A program made the translations under genes and the position numbers. Shown in pieces: positions 53,076 through 61,463 of a DNA stretch of 64,000 nt. Each line of letters begins with the position of its first letter. Positions within the stretch are counted from its first letter, which is position 1. The stretch is from SAR202 cluster bacterium. Lineage in GTDB: Bacteria; Chloroflexota; Dehalococcoidia; Lucifugimonadales; GCA-2719675. The stretch covers positions 62,001 through 126,000 of the forward strand of contig VFGW01000006.1 in the NCBI GenBank assembly GCA_009392295.1, in the 5' to 3' direction. The notes under the pieces were generated by a model. The model saw only the letters and a list, made by a program, of their open reading frames with translations. It was not told the origin of the DNA and did no database searches.

Positions 53076-54221
53076 ATGAGTACTGAAGATTCAATTGAGT
53101 TAAAAAAGGGACTGAAAAACGTCTACTTTGACAAAACAAGTATTAGTGATATTGATGGAAAAAATGGCTTCTTAAGCTATCGTGGTTACAATATCGACGA
53201 TTTAGCTACCAGTTCTACATTTGAAGAAGTTTGTTTCCTATTACTGTATAAGCATTTACCAAATCAATCCGAATTAAAAAAATTCACCAATCAACTCAAT
53301 GAAATCGACCATATTCCCAAAGTTGCACTTGATGTAATTTATAGTCTCAAAGAATCTCATCCAATGGATGTACTTCAATCAGCAATTTCAACCATTGGGT
53401 CTGCCGAAAAAAAACCTCCTGTTTTTAAATATGATTCAACTATAGATATGGGTATCAAATTAATTGCATATACTCCTATGATAGTTGCAGCTCACCATAG
53501 AATCAGAAATCAACAAACACCCATTAATCCACAAAAGAAATTTTCATTAGCAGAAAATTTCTTGCATATGTTATTCAATACAACTCCTACAGAATCAGAG
53601 TCAATTGCTATAGACAAAGACTTCATATTACATGCTGAACACGGAGTAAACGCATCTACTTTTTCAGGAAGAGTTTCTGCTTCAACTGGAGCAGATTTTT
53701 TCTCTTGTATGACTGCTGCAATTTCAGCTCTAAAAGGCCCTAAGCATGGGGGTGCAGCTGAAGGTGTAATGAAAATGGCAAACGAAATTGGAAATGAATC
53801 TAATGCTAACGCTTATGTTGAAAAAACTTTACAAAATGGAGAAAGAATTATGGGTTTTGGTCACCCCGTATATAAAACAACAGACCCTAGATCAAAACAC
53901 CTTAAAATAGCTGCAAAAGAGTTAGCAAAAATCAAAGGACAACCTAAATGGTTTTCTATTATTCAAGCAGTCGTAGATACTGACGCTATGCAAAGTAGAG
54001 CTCGAATAGGCCTCCATCCAAATGTTGACTTATGGGCAGGTGCATCTTATTCATTATTAGATATTCCAGAAGATTTATTTGTACCCATTTTTTGTATCGG
54101 TAGAATACCAGGATGGGTTGCTCACATTATTGAACAATATGAAAAAAAAGATATTCTAAGGCCTAGGCTTTTATATTCTGGAAAAAACAACATTAAATAT
54201 AAAAAATTAGAAGATAGATGA
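53076..54221 (+). CDS. gltA: Citrate synthase (type II short form / 2-methylcitrate synthase family)
   Basis: The 381-residue enzyme has GLKNVYFDKTSISDIDGKNG and LSYRGYNIDDLA at the N-terminus, HAEHGVNASTFSGRVSAST, the catalytic His regions ALKGPKHGGAAEGVM and MGFGHPVYKTTDPRS, and the Asp region HPNVDLWAGAS. It condenses oxaloacetate and acetyl-CoA; propionyl-CoA cannot be excluded from sequence alone. The track starts at a GTG (53067); I prefer the ATG three codons later, though neither has a clear ribosome site. The small zinc protein follows after 27 bp. Confidence 0.93.
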   Translation: MSTEDSIELKKGLKNVYFDKTSISDIDGKNGFLSYRGYNIDDLATSSTFEEVCFLLLYKHLPNQSELKKFTNQLNEIDHIPKVALDVIYSLKESHPMDVLQSAISTIGSAEKKPPVFKYDSTIDMGIKLIAYTPMIVAAHHRIRNQQTPINPQKKFSLAENFLHMLFNTTPTESESIAIDKDFILHAEHGVNASTFSGRVSASTGADFFSCMTAAISALKGPKHGGAAEGVMKMANEIGNESNANAYVEKTLQNGERIMGFGHPVYKTTDPRSKHLKIAAKELAKIKGQPKWFSIIQAVVDTDAMQSRARIGLHPNVDLWAGASYSLLDIPEDLFVPIFCIGRIPGWVAHIIEQYEKKDILRPRLLYSGKNNIKYKKLEDR

Positions 54222-54248
54222 TTTGCTAATTTTATCCAAGGAAATTCT

Positions 54249-54464
54249 ATGGAAAACGAAACTGAACAGCAAATTGAATGTGTGCATCAATGGCTTATTG
54301 ATAGCCCTAATGGTCCTATAAGTAAAGGTGAATGTTTAGATTGCGGCAAAATTTCTGAATTTAAAAACTCTATGCCTGTTTCAGGATGGGATAGAACTGA
54401 TAATACTAAGTCAAATGATAAAAACTCCAATGACTCGAAAGCTGAAAAACCTGGAAAAAAGTAA
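54249..54464 (+). CDS. 71-aa zinc-finger-like small protein
   Basis: The N-terminal half contains CVHQWLIDSPNGPISKGECLDCGKISEFKNS, a Cys/His-x-Cys-x2-Cys arrangement that could bind one zinc; the C-terminal half is polar, Lys/Asp/Ser-rich and probably disordered. Short proteins with this motif recur in Chloroflexota and Actinobacteria but have no established role that I know. AAGGAA precedes the ATG. The methyltransferase gene starts 6 bp later. Confidence 0.65.
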   Translation: MENETEQQIECVHQWLIDSPNGPISKGECLDCGKISEFKNSMPVSGWDRTDNTKSNDKNSNDSKAEKPGKK

Positions 54465-54470
54465 CATTCA

Positions 54471-55667
54471 GTGGTTATAAATTTGACTGAAACAGAAAAA
54501 TTTATCAGAGAAGATATTCTTGATAAAGGAAAAATTTCATTCGCTAGATTTGTTGAAATTGCTTTATATCATCCTGAATTTGGTTATTATTCAAAAATCA
54601 ATCCTATAGGTATCAATTCTCACTATATTACTAGTCCATATATCCATCCAGCATTCGGATCTGCAATTTCTAAACATATTTTTTTAATGTGGAAATTTAT
54701 GAAAACCCCAAATAAATTTCAAATTGTAGAATTAGGATGTTCGACTGGGATATTAGCAGAAACTATATGTTCATATGCAAAAAATATTTCTAAAGATTTT
54801 TCAAATGCTATCGATTATTTTGGAATTGATAGATCGATAAATAAAAAATATAATTTCCAATCAATTAAAAGTAATTTACTTCCATTAAAAAACATTTCTG
54901 GATGCATCATCTCAAATGAATTGATCGATTCTTTGCCCTTCCACAGATTCAAAATTATCAATCACGAAATTAAAGAGATCTATGTCACAATTGAAAATGG
55001 AACCTTTACTACAATATTAGACAAACCATCCTCAAAAAAAATAGAACAAAAATTAAATACATTAAAATTTAAATTACCAAACAATTTTGAAGGAGAAATT
55101 TGTCTTGAAATTGAAAAACTTTTTTCTTCAATCAATAAAACACTTACTCAAGGATTCATAATAACAATCGATTACGGCGAAGAACGTGAATATCTATATG
55201 AAAATAAACCCCATGGCACAATGCAAACTTATTTCAAACATACAACTGGTGCAAGTCCTTTTAATAGAATTGGGGAGCAAGACATAACAGCAAACATAGA
55301 TTTTTCTTCTCTTATTGAAGCCGGAATATTAAATAAAATTAGACCTGTAACTTTATGTTCTCAAAAAGAATTTTTAGAAATTTTTGGAATCAAAAAATGG
55401 ACTGAAAAAATACAAAGTTCAAAATCACTCAAACAAATAGAGAAACAAATTAACCTGATGAATATTAAAAAATTAGTTCAATATCCAGGTTTAGGAAATT
55501 TCAAAATACTTATTCAAGAAAAAAACACTGGACTAAATAAGTCGAACAAAATTCTTCCGGAAATTGACTCTCAAAAAGAAATCTTTTCAAATTTACCAAT
55601 TCCAGTTAACAATATTTCGAATTATGAAAATAAATATTCTCAATTTGGCAACTTTATAATTGACTAG
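54471..55667 (+). CDS. SAM-dependent methyltransferase, MidA/NDUFAF7 family
   Basis: The 398 residues show the MidA pattern: DILDKGKISFARFVEIALYHPEFGYYS, YITSPYIHPAFGSAISKHIF, the SAM motif IVELGCSTGILAETI, SNELIDSLPFHRF and IITIDYGEE with PHGTMQTYF. Eukaryotic NDUFAF7 methylates an arginine of complex I; the bacterial role is assumed to be similar. The start is GTG with no clear ribosome site. Its stop abuts the stop of the convergent peroxiredoxin gene with no spacer. The last ~60 residues are Asn/Ile-rich and not conserved. Confidence 0.8.
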   Translation: MVINLTETEKFIREDILDKGKISFARFVEIALYHPEFGYYSKINPIGINSHYITSPYIHPAFGSAISKHIFLMWKFMKTPNKFQIVELGCSTGILAETICSYAKNISKDFSNAIDYFGIDRSINKKYNFQSIKSNLLPLKNISGCIISNELIDSLPFHRFKIINHEIKEIYVTIENGTFTTILDKPSSKKIEQKLNTLKFKLPNNFEGEICLEIEKLFSSINKTLTQGFIITIDYGEEREYLYENKPHGTMQTYFKHTTGASPFNRIGEQDITANIDFSSLIEAGILNKIRPVTLCSQKEFLEIFGIKKWTEKIQSSKSLKQIEKQINLMNIKKLVQYPGLGNFKILIQEKNTGLNKSNKILPEIDSQKEIFSNLPIPVNNISNYENKYSQFGNFIID

Positions 55668-56174
55668 TTATAAACCATCAACCACTTCAATCAAATCTTT
55701 TACATTAAAATTTAAATCAACAATACCATAACCATTAGGCCCTACAACTGATTTATATTCATACATATTCACTTGCCGAACGATTCCATTTTTATCAATA
55801 ATCACAGCTGATCTATCAGCAGTTCCTATTGAAGAATTAAACAATTTATACTTCTTTGTTACTTCGCCATGAGGATAAAAATCACTTAACAATTGCACTG
55901 GATAACCTAGGGATGGTCCAAATGAAAGATTGTAAGCAGCCAAGGCAGCTGTTGAGTCACAACTAATACCCAAAACTTGGGTATCTCTTCTTGAAAATTC
56001 GGATTGAGATTTCCTTAATTCCAAGATTTGGCTAGTTCAACCATCAGTAAAAGCCAAAACAAAAAAAACAAGAATCACATTTTTTTTACCAAGAAAATTT
56101 TCCAATGAAACAGCTTTTCTATTATGATCCATTAATGTAAACAATGGTGCTTTATTACCTGGTGAAAGACTCAT
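55668..56174 (-). CDS. AhpE-like peroxiredoxin with in-frame TGA at the peroxidatic Cys: likely selenoprotein
   Basis: The track lists two ORFs, 56037-56237 and 55668-56024, but both lie in one frame and are joined across a single TGA (56037-56039). I start at the ATG at 56174, which has GGAGG just upstream. Reading TGA as Sec46 gives 168 residues: LSPGNKAPLFTLMDHNRKAV, then VLAFTDG-U-TSQILELRK in place of the usual LAFTPVCTSEL, LGISCDSTAALAAY (Cys72), and GTADRSAVIIDKNGIVRQV with the conserved Arg121. The family length and both halves are intact, with no decay elsewhere. Thiol-dependent peroxide reduction is the expected role. It follows valS by 16 bp on the same strand. No sel genes are in the window. 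Confidence 0.85.
56001..56042 (-). promoter_or_regulatory. Candidate bacterial SECIS element on the TGA
   Basis: In the mRNA, GGUUGA (which includes the UGA) can pair with UCAA-U-CC 30-36 nt downstream with one bulged U, and inside it UCUU pairs with AAGG around a GGAAUU loop 15-20 nt after the UGA. Bacterial SECIS hairpins place a G-starting apical loop at about this distance. A competing small hairpin, CCAA-AUC-UUGG, overlaps it. The fold was made by eye. Confidence 0.4.
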
Positions 56175-56190
56175 TAAAACCTCCAATATT

Positions 56191-58914
56191 TCAGAAACTG
56201 ATTTCAGTTTCAAAATTAGAATATCCATTACTTTCAACTACAACAATTTCTATATTTTCAGCTCTTGCTGCTGCACGAATATCATTTAAGACCAATGATA
56301 ATTCTAATTTAACTTTTTCATCTCCAAAAATCTTAACATTGTCCAATTGAGAACCCAAACCAATACCTGAATTATTTTTAGCTTTCCTAATAGAAGAAAT
56401 TGCAAGACAAGCTGAATTAAATGAATTGATATTTTTTGGTTCCCCTACTACAGAAAAATCATACTTCGAATTCTTATTTAAATCTGAAAATCCTTCTGGC
56501 AAATCCATTTGGAAATTTGAATCAAAATCAACAATAGGCCAAGGTGAAATATGAATTGATTGGCACCCAACTTCATCCGCAAAAACCCAAGACCAAATTT
56601 CATCGGTTATGGTAGGTAAAAATGGTGAGAAAAGCCTAAGAAAAACATTAAGCGCAAATCTTAAAGTTGATAATCCCGAAGAACGTCCAATAATATCTGA
56701 ATCATCTCTAATTCTACCTTTCACTAATTCTATATAATTATCTGTAAATCCTTTCCAAAAAAAATCTTCAATATTCTGTAATGCTATAGCAAAATCATAT
56801 TTTTCAAAAGCTATTGTGGATTTTCGAACAATTTCCTTTAATTCGTTAATAAAAGCTAAATCTAGTTCGTGAGATATTTCACCTTCAAAACCTTCCTGAG
56901 ACAGAACAAATTTAGATGCATTGAATAATTTTGTTACTAATTTACCTCCAATTTTAAACATAGATTCATCATATGCCATATCCATACCCAATCTAGCATT
57001 GCTTGCCCAATATCTCACAGCATCAGAACCATATTTCTCTAAAAGAGGAATTGGAGTCACCACATTCCCTTTAGACTTACTCATCTTTTTTCGATCTGGA
57101 TCCAAAATAAATCCTGATATAGCTGCATTTTTCCATGGAATACTATTTTGATGCAACATAGATTTAACTATTGTGTAAAAAGCCCAAGTACGAATAATTT
57201 CATGTGCTTGGGGCCTCAAATCCATGGGGTAAAGCAAATCCATCCTATCATTTTCCTCACCCCAATTAGCTACAATTTGCGGAGTTATTGATGATGTAAA
57301 CCAAGTGTCAAGAACGTCTTTCTCAGCATCAAAACCATTTGGTTGACCACGCTGAGATTCATCAAAGCCAGGAGGATTTTTTTCAACTGGATCAATTGGC
57401 AAAATAGATTCATCCGCTAATATATAATCATCATAAATTCTATTGCCATTTTTATCTAATTTGTACCAAATTGGAATTGGAACACCAAAATATCTTTGTC
57501 GACTAATCGACCAATCATGAGCTAAACCATTCGTCCAATTAGAATACCTTTTTTCCATAAACTCAGGATGCCACTCAACTTTTGAACCTTGTTTTATAAG
57601 TTGTTTCTTTTTATCCATGATTTTCACAAACCATTGTCTGGAAGTTAAATATTCAATAGGGTTATCACCCTTTTCATAAAATCTAACTGCATGTTCAATA
57701 ACACGTGGCTCAGATTTTAGAGGTGGAGAATTACCGTTATAAGAACTTTTTGGATCTTTAAGTATTTCCACAATCAAAGACTTTGCTTGATAAATTTTCT
57801 TACCAACAATTTTTTGATAATTCAAATTAGCAAGATTATGATTTAAACTAAACCATACTGAATCATTAGAATCTTGAAAATTAATATCAATTACTCTGCC
57901 TGATTGATCTATCATTTGTTTAAGCATTAATTTTTCTTCCCGCCACCATTCTACATCGACTTGATCGCCAAAGGTACATACCATCAATATGCCTGTACCT
58001 TTCTCAGGATCAACTTTTTCACTAGGGAAAATAGGGACTTCAGAAAAAAAACACGGTGTAATTGCTTTCTTCCCAAATAGATGTTTATATCTTAAATCAT
58101 CTGGGTGAGCAGTAACCCCAACGCAAGCAGGTAATAATTCTGGTCTAGTAGTAGAAATAATAAATGATTCATTCTCTTGATTACCCAATACTGAAAACTC
58201 TATATCGTGAAATGCACCATTTTTAATTCTATCTTCTACTTCTGCTTGGGCAACTGCTGTTTGAAAGTCCACATCCCACATTGTTGGCAATTCGTGATTA
58301 TAAATGTGACCTTTAGCATATAGATCTAAAAAGCTTCTTTGTGAAATCCTTCTTGATTTATTATCAATTGTAGAATATTCTTCTAACCAATCAATTGACA
58401 AACCTAATCGTTCAAATAAATTCTTAAATGCTTTTTCATCTTCTTCAGTAACTTTGTGGCAAAGTTCAATAAAATTCCCTCTTGAAATTTCTAATTGTTT
58501 TTTAGAGTCTAAATTTAATCTCTTTTTTTCTAAATCAACATCAAAATTCTTAATATATTTTATATCTGGATTAGTCCGTACATTGAAAAAATTTTGCACC
58601 CTACGTTCTGTTGGTAATCCATTGTCATCCCAACCCATAGGGTAAACAACATTCCAAGAATTCATCCTTTTATATCTTGCAATCAAATCTTGGTGAGTAT
58701 ACGAAAAAATATGGCCTTGATGTAATTCACCACTAGCAGTTGGTGGTGGTGAATCTATAACATAATTTCTCTCTCTTGGAGAAGAACGATCATATTTGTG
58801 AATTTCAAATTCATCCCATTTATTGCGCCAAGAAACATCTTTAGTAGCAAAATCAAATCTCTTGCTAATAGCATCGGGATTAATAAAATTAACTTTTTTA
58901 TTTCTCATTTTCAT
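56191..58914 (-). CDS. valS: Valyl-tRNA synthetase
   Basis: This is a class I synthetase of 907 residues. The HIGH motif appears in SPPPTASGELHQGHIFSYTHQD, GWDDNGLPTERRVQ follows, the editing domain is in the middle (ISTTRPELLPACVGVTAHPDD), the WFTS motif is DVLDTWFTSSITPQ and the KMSKS site is RKKMSKSKGNVVTP. An anticodon domain and a short C-terminal tail complete it. It charges tRNA-Val and edits threonine. The peroxiredoxin gene begins 16 bp after its stop and probably shares its mRNA. No T-box leader fits in the 126 bp upstream. Confidence 0.96.
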   Translation of the reverse strand: MKMRNKKVNFINPDAISKRFDFATKDVSWRNKWDEFEIHKYDRSSPRERNYVIDSPPPTASGELHQGHIFSYTHQDLIARYKRMNSWNVVYPMGWDDNGLPTERRVQNFFNVRTNPDIKYIKNFDVDLEKKRLNLDSKKQLEISRGNFIELCHKVTEEDEKAFKNLFERLGLSIDWLEEYSTIDNKSRRISQRSFLDLYAKGHIYNHELPTMWDVDFQTAVAQAEVEDRIKNGAFHDIEFSVLGNQENESFIISTTRPELLPACVGVTAHPDDLRYKHLFGKKAITPCFFSEVPIFPSEKVDPEKGTGILMVCTFGDQVDVEWWREEKLMLKQMIDQSGRVIDINFQDSNDSVWFSLNHNLANLNYQKIVGKKIYQAKSLIVEILKDPKSSYNGNSPPLKSEPRVIEHAVRFYEKGDNPIEYLTSRQWFVKIMDKKKQLIKQGSKVEWHPEFMEKRYSNWTNGLAHDWSISRQRYFGVPIPIWYKLDKNGNRIYDDYILADESILPIDPVEKNPPGFDESQRGQPNGFDAEKDVLDTWFTSSITPQIVANWGEENDRMDLLYPMDLRPQAHEIIRTWAFYTIVKSMLHQNSIPWKNAAISGFILDPDRKKMSKSKGNVVTPIPLLEKYGSDAVRYWASNARLGMDMAYDESMFKIGGKLVTKLFNASKFVLSQEGFEGEISHELDLAFINELKEIVRKSTIAFEKYDFAIALQNIEDFFWKGFTDNYIELVKGRIRDDSDIIGRSSGLSTLRFALNVFLRLFSPFLPTITDEIWSWVFADEVGCQSIHISPWPIVDFDSNFQMDLPEGFSDLNKNSKYDFSVVGEPKNINSFNSACLAISSIRKAKNNSGIGLGSQLDNVKIFGDEKVKLELSLVLNDIRAAARAENIEIVVVESNGYSNFETEISF

Positions 58915-58973
58915 GTATTTTTAAAATTAAGTATAAAAACTCTATGAGAACAATATACATAATAGATCGATAT

Positions 58974-59001
58974 TTTAAAACAAATATTAATATGTTTTAA
59001 A
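58974..59001. repeat. 9-bp inverted repeat between valS and surE
   Basis: TTTAAAACA (58974-58982) and TGTTTTAAA (58993-59001) are exact inverted copies around a 10-nt AT spacer. They lie in the 126-bp divergent region, 60 nt before the valS start and 40 nt before the surE start. The spacing suits an operator for a dimer. A TATACT that could be the surE -10 lies just downstream. Confidence 0.45.
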
Positions 59002-59040
59002 TGATATACTTAACCTTATTATATTTAATGAGGTTAAATC

Positions 59041-59826
59041 CTGTCTATCTTAATTACAAATGATGATGGTATCGATGCTCCTGGACTATGGACAATAGTT
59101 AATCATCTGAAACCATTCTACAAAATTACTGTAGTTGCACCAGCTAATAACCAAAGTGGGACAGGTGCTTCAATGACTCTTAAATCTACTGTCAAACTAA
59201 TAGAAAAACCCAATTACGAAGACAATGTTGAAGTTTTTACTGTTGAAGGGACTCCTGCAGATTGTGTGATATTAGCTTGCGAAAAAATTTTTAATACTCC
59301 ACCAAAATTAATAGTTTCTGGAATTAATTCAGGCGCAAATTTAGGATTAGATGTTATGTTATCAGGTACAGTAGGTGCCGCAATACATGGTTATTTACGA
59401 AATATCCCTTCCATAGCAATTTCATCATCTTATAAAAGTGAAAGTGAATTACGCTTTGATGTAGCTGGATTAATAATTGAACAATTAGTAATGAATTCAA
59501 CTAAAAAAATTTCTTCAAAACCATTTCTACTAAACGTTAATGTCCCTTCAGTAAATCTTGATGTAATTAAAAAGTTAAAATTAACTTTTCTAGGAAAATC
59601 TAATTACCAGCAAAATATTGAAAAAGATCATACATCTGAACAACAAAATTTCTGGATAAAACCAGATAAAAAAAACTATGAAAAACCAGCTGTAGGAAGT
59701 GATATCTGGGCTGTAGAAAAAAATTACATTTCTATAACAAAAATAGAACCTTTTTATTCTAGTATACTAGATGACAGTATTATCTCAGATATTATTGAAA
59801 TAATTAACTTAAAATATTTCAAATAA
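59041..59826 (+). CDS. surE: 5'/3'-nucleotidase SurE (CTG start)
   Basis: The track begins at an internal Met (59173), which would delete the active site. Reading back in frame gives x-SILITNDDGIDAPGLW, where NDDG holds the metal ligands, then VVAPANNQSGTGASMT. A TAA lies two codons before, so the only plausible start is CTG at 59041, with GAGG 7 nt upstream. Its position corresponds exactly to the Met of other SurE proteins (M-x-I-L-x-x-NDDG). The full length of 261 residues is normal. SGINSGANLGLDVMLSGTVGAA is the second family motif. The enzyme removes phosphate from nucleoside monophosphates. Confidence 0.85.
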   Translation: MSILITNDDGIDAPGLWTIVNHLKPFYKITVVAPANNQSGTGASMTLKSTVKLIEKPNYEDNVEVFTVEGTPADCVILACEKIFNTPPKLIVSGINSGANLGLDVMLSGTVGAAIHGYLRNIPSIAISSSYKSESELRFDVAGLIIEQLVMNSTKKISSKPFLLNVNVPSVNLDVIKKLKLTFLGKSNYQQNIEKDHTSEQQNFWIKPDKKNYEKPAVGSDIWAVEKNYISITKIEPFYSSILDDSIISDIIEIINLKYFK

Positions 59827-59940
59827 ATCATAACCAAATATATTTATACCTGAAAAATATCTTACCAACTGAAAAAATATGTATTAAAATTAAAAAGAAT
59901 CAAATATATATTCTAAACTTCGTATAGAAAACATCTAACA

Positions 59941-61068
59941 GTGACAAAAAACAACAAAACACCCTTATACCAAAAACATATTGCATCTAAAGCCAGAATT
60001 GTAGATTTTGGTGGTTGGGATATGCCAGTCCAATATGAAAGTATCCTTAAAGAAGTCGAATACGTACGAACTGATGTAGGTATGTTTGACGTTTCACATA
60101 TGGGTAGAGTTAATATTACTGGAAAGGATTCTGAAAATTTTCTGAACAGGGTTCTTAGCTTTAATACAAAAAATCTTAAACCTGGGAGAATCAAGTACGG
60201 TGTAATTTGCAATAAAAATGGTGGGATAATTGATGATTGTGTAACTCTAAGAAAAAACGAAACCGATTTCATGATAATCCCTAACGCTTCTAACACTAAT
60301 TTAGTCTTAGACTGGTTTAACAAAGTTTTAGTTTCTGATAAATACCAACATAGTATTACTACCTCTAAATGGACCGATATAAGTATAGATAACTCGACTA
60401 CAACTACTGCGATGATAGCTATACAAGGTCCACAAGCTGAAAATAAATTATCAAATATAATTAATAAAGATTTATCCAAAATCAAATATTTTGGTTCACT
60501 TCAAACAACATTCGATAATCAAGACATCCTAATATGTAGAACTGGATATACTGGTGAAGATGGATTCGAATTGATTTGTTCCGCAGAATTTGCACCTGTT
60601 TTTTGGGATGCACTCAAAAAATCACAAGTGTCTGAATGTGGTTTAGGGAGCAGAGATATTTTAAGATTGGAAGCGGGTCTGTTACTTATGGGTAATGACA
60701 TGAACTCTAATACAAATCCATTTGAAGTAGGTTTGGGAAAATTTATTGACTTATCCAGAATCAATTATATTGCCTCTGATGCTCTCAAAATAATTCAATC
60801 AAATCCAACAAATAATAAATTAGTTGGATTTGTAATGGAAGATAAAGGTATACCAAGACATGGATATCAAATAAAATATAACGATCAAATAATAGGTCAA
60901 GTAACAAGTGGAGGAGTCTCACCTACTCTAGACAAAATTATTGGTCTTGGGTATATTGCAAAAGAATTTTCAACATTAGAAACAAAAATTTCTATAGAAA
61001 TCAGAAATAAAAACTTATCCGCTAAAATAACTAAAATACCATTTTATATACGGAGAAAAAATGTCTAA
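59941..61068 (+). CDS. gcvT: Aminomethyltransferase, glycine cleavage T-protein
   Basis: The 375 residues have KARIVDFGGWDMPVQYESILKEVE, TDVGMFDVSHMGRVNITG, KYGVICNKNGGIIDD and, near the middle, ICRTGYTGEDGFELIC with the folate-binding Glu; LGSRDILRLEAGLLLMGND follows. It releases ammonia from the aminomethyl-lipoyl H-protein and makes methylene-THF. The start is GTG and has no strong ribosome site. It overlaps gcvH by 8 nt. The 114 bp upstream shows no glycine-riboswitch-like structure. Confidence 0.94.
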   Translation: MTKNNKTPLYQKHIASKARIVDFGGWDMPVQYESILKEVEYVRTDVGMFDVSHMGRVNITGKDSENFLNRVLSFNTKNLKPGRIKYGVICNKNGGIIDDCVTLRKNETDFMIIPNASNTNLVLDWFNKVLVSDKYQHSITTSKWTDISIDNSTTTTAMIAIQGPQAENKLSNIINKDLSKIKYFGSLQTTFDNQDILICRTGYTGEDGFELICSAEFAPVFWDALKKSQVSECGLGSRDILRLEAGLLLMGNDMNSNTNPFEVGLGKFIDLSRINYIASDALKIIQSNPTNNKLVGFVMEDKGIPRHGYQIKYNDQIIGQVTSGGVSPTLDKIIGLGYIAKEFSTLETKISIEIRNKNLSAKITKIPFYIRRKNV

Positions 61069-61453
61069 AACACAAGAAATGTACTACAGTGATGAACATG
61101 AATGGGTTCTAATGGAAACAGATAATATTGCATTAATTGGCATAACTAAATTTGCATCTGATAATTTAGGAGACATTGTATTTGTTGAACTTCCTGATTC
61201 AGGAACCACTGTAAATCAATTTGAACAATTTGGAGAAATTGAATCTGTAAAAGCTGTGTCCGAGCTATACAGTCCTATAAGTGGAACTATCAAAGAGATC
61301 AATGATTCAGTTGTACAAAATCCAGAAATATTAAGTGAAAGTCCTTTCGAAAAAGGCTGGTTACTTAAAGTTGAGTTAAAAGACACATCTGAGCTCGATA
61401 ATTTAATGAATTTAGAAGCATATGAATCTTTTTTAGAGTCTGGAAAGAATTAA
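61061..61453 (+). CDS. gcvH: Glycine cleavage H-protein
   Basis: The 130-residue lipoyl carrier has MYYSDEHEWVLMETDNIALIGIT, FVELPDSGTTV, the lipoylation motif GEIESVKAVSELYSPISG with Lys64, and KGWLLKVEL. It shuttles the aminomethyl group between P- and T-proteins. GGAGA inside the end of gcvT serves as ribosome site. gcvPA follows after 10 bp. Confidence 0.95.
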   Translation: MSKTQEMYYSDEHEWVLMETDNIALIGITKFASDNLGDIVFVELPDSGTTVNQFEQFGEIESVKAVSELYSPISGTIKEINDSVVQNPEILSESPFEKGWLLKVELKDTSELDNLMNLEAYESFLESGKN

Positions 61454-61463
61454 TAATTTAGAT

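Noticed and set aside
52883-53086. 67-aa ORF upstream of gltA
   Set aside because: It spans a good sigma-70-type promoter, has no ribosome site, has unlikely composition and overlaps the gltA start.
55668-56237. Peroxiredoxin read as a frameshifted or nonsense-mutated pseudogene
   Set aside because: Both halves are in the same frame, no other damage is visible, and the TGA sits precisely on the catalytic Cys codon; selenocysteine explains this better.
58915-59040. Possible T-box leader for valS
   Set aside because: The 126-bp gap is too short and lacks the T-box sequence TGG-containing bulge and a terminator stem.
59827-59940. Possible glycine riboswitch before gcvT
   Set aside because: Only 114 bp of AT-rich DNA is available and no paired stems or the conserved aptamer core were seen.
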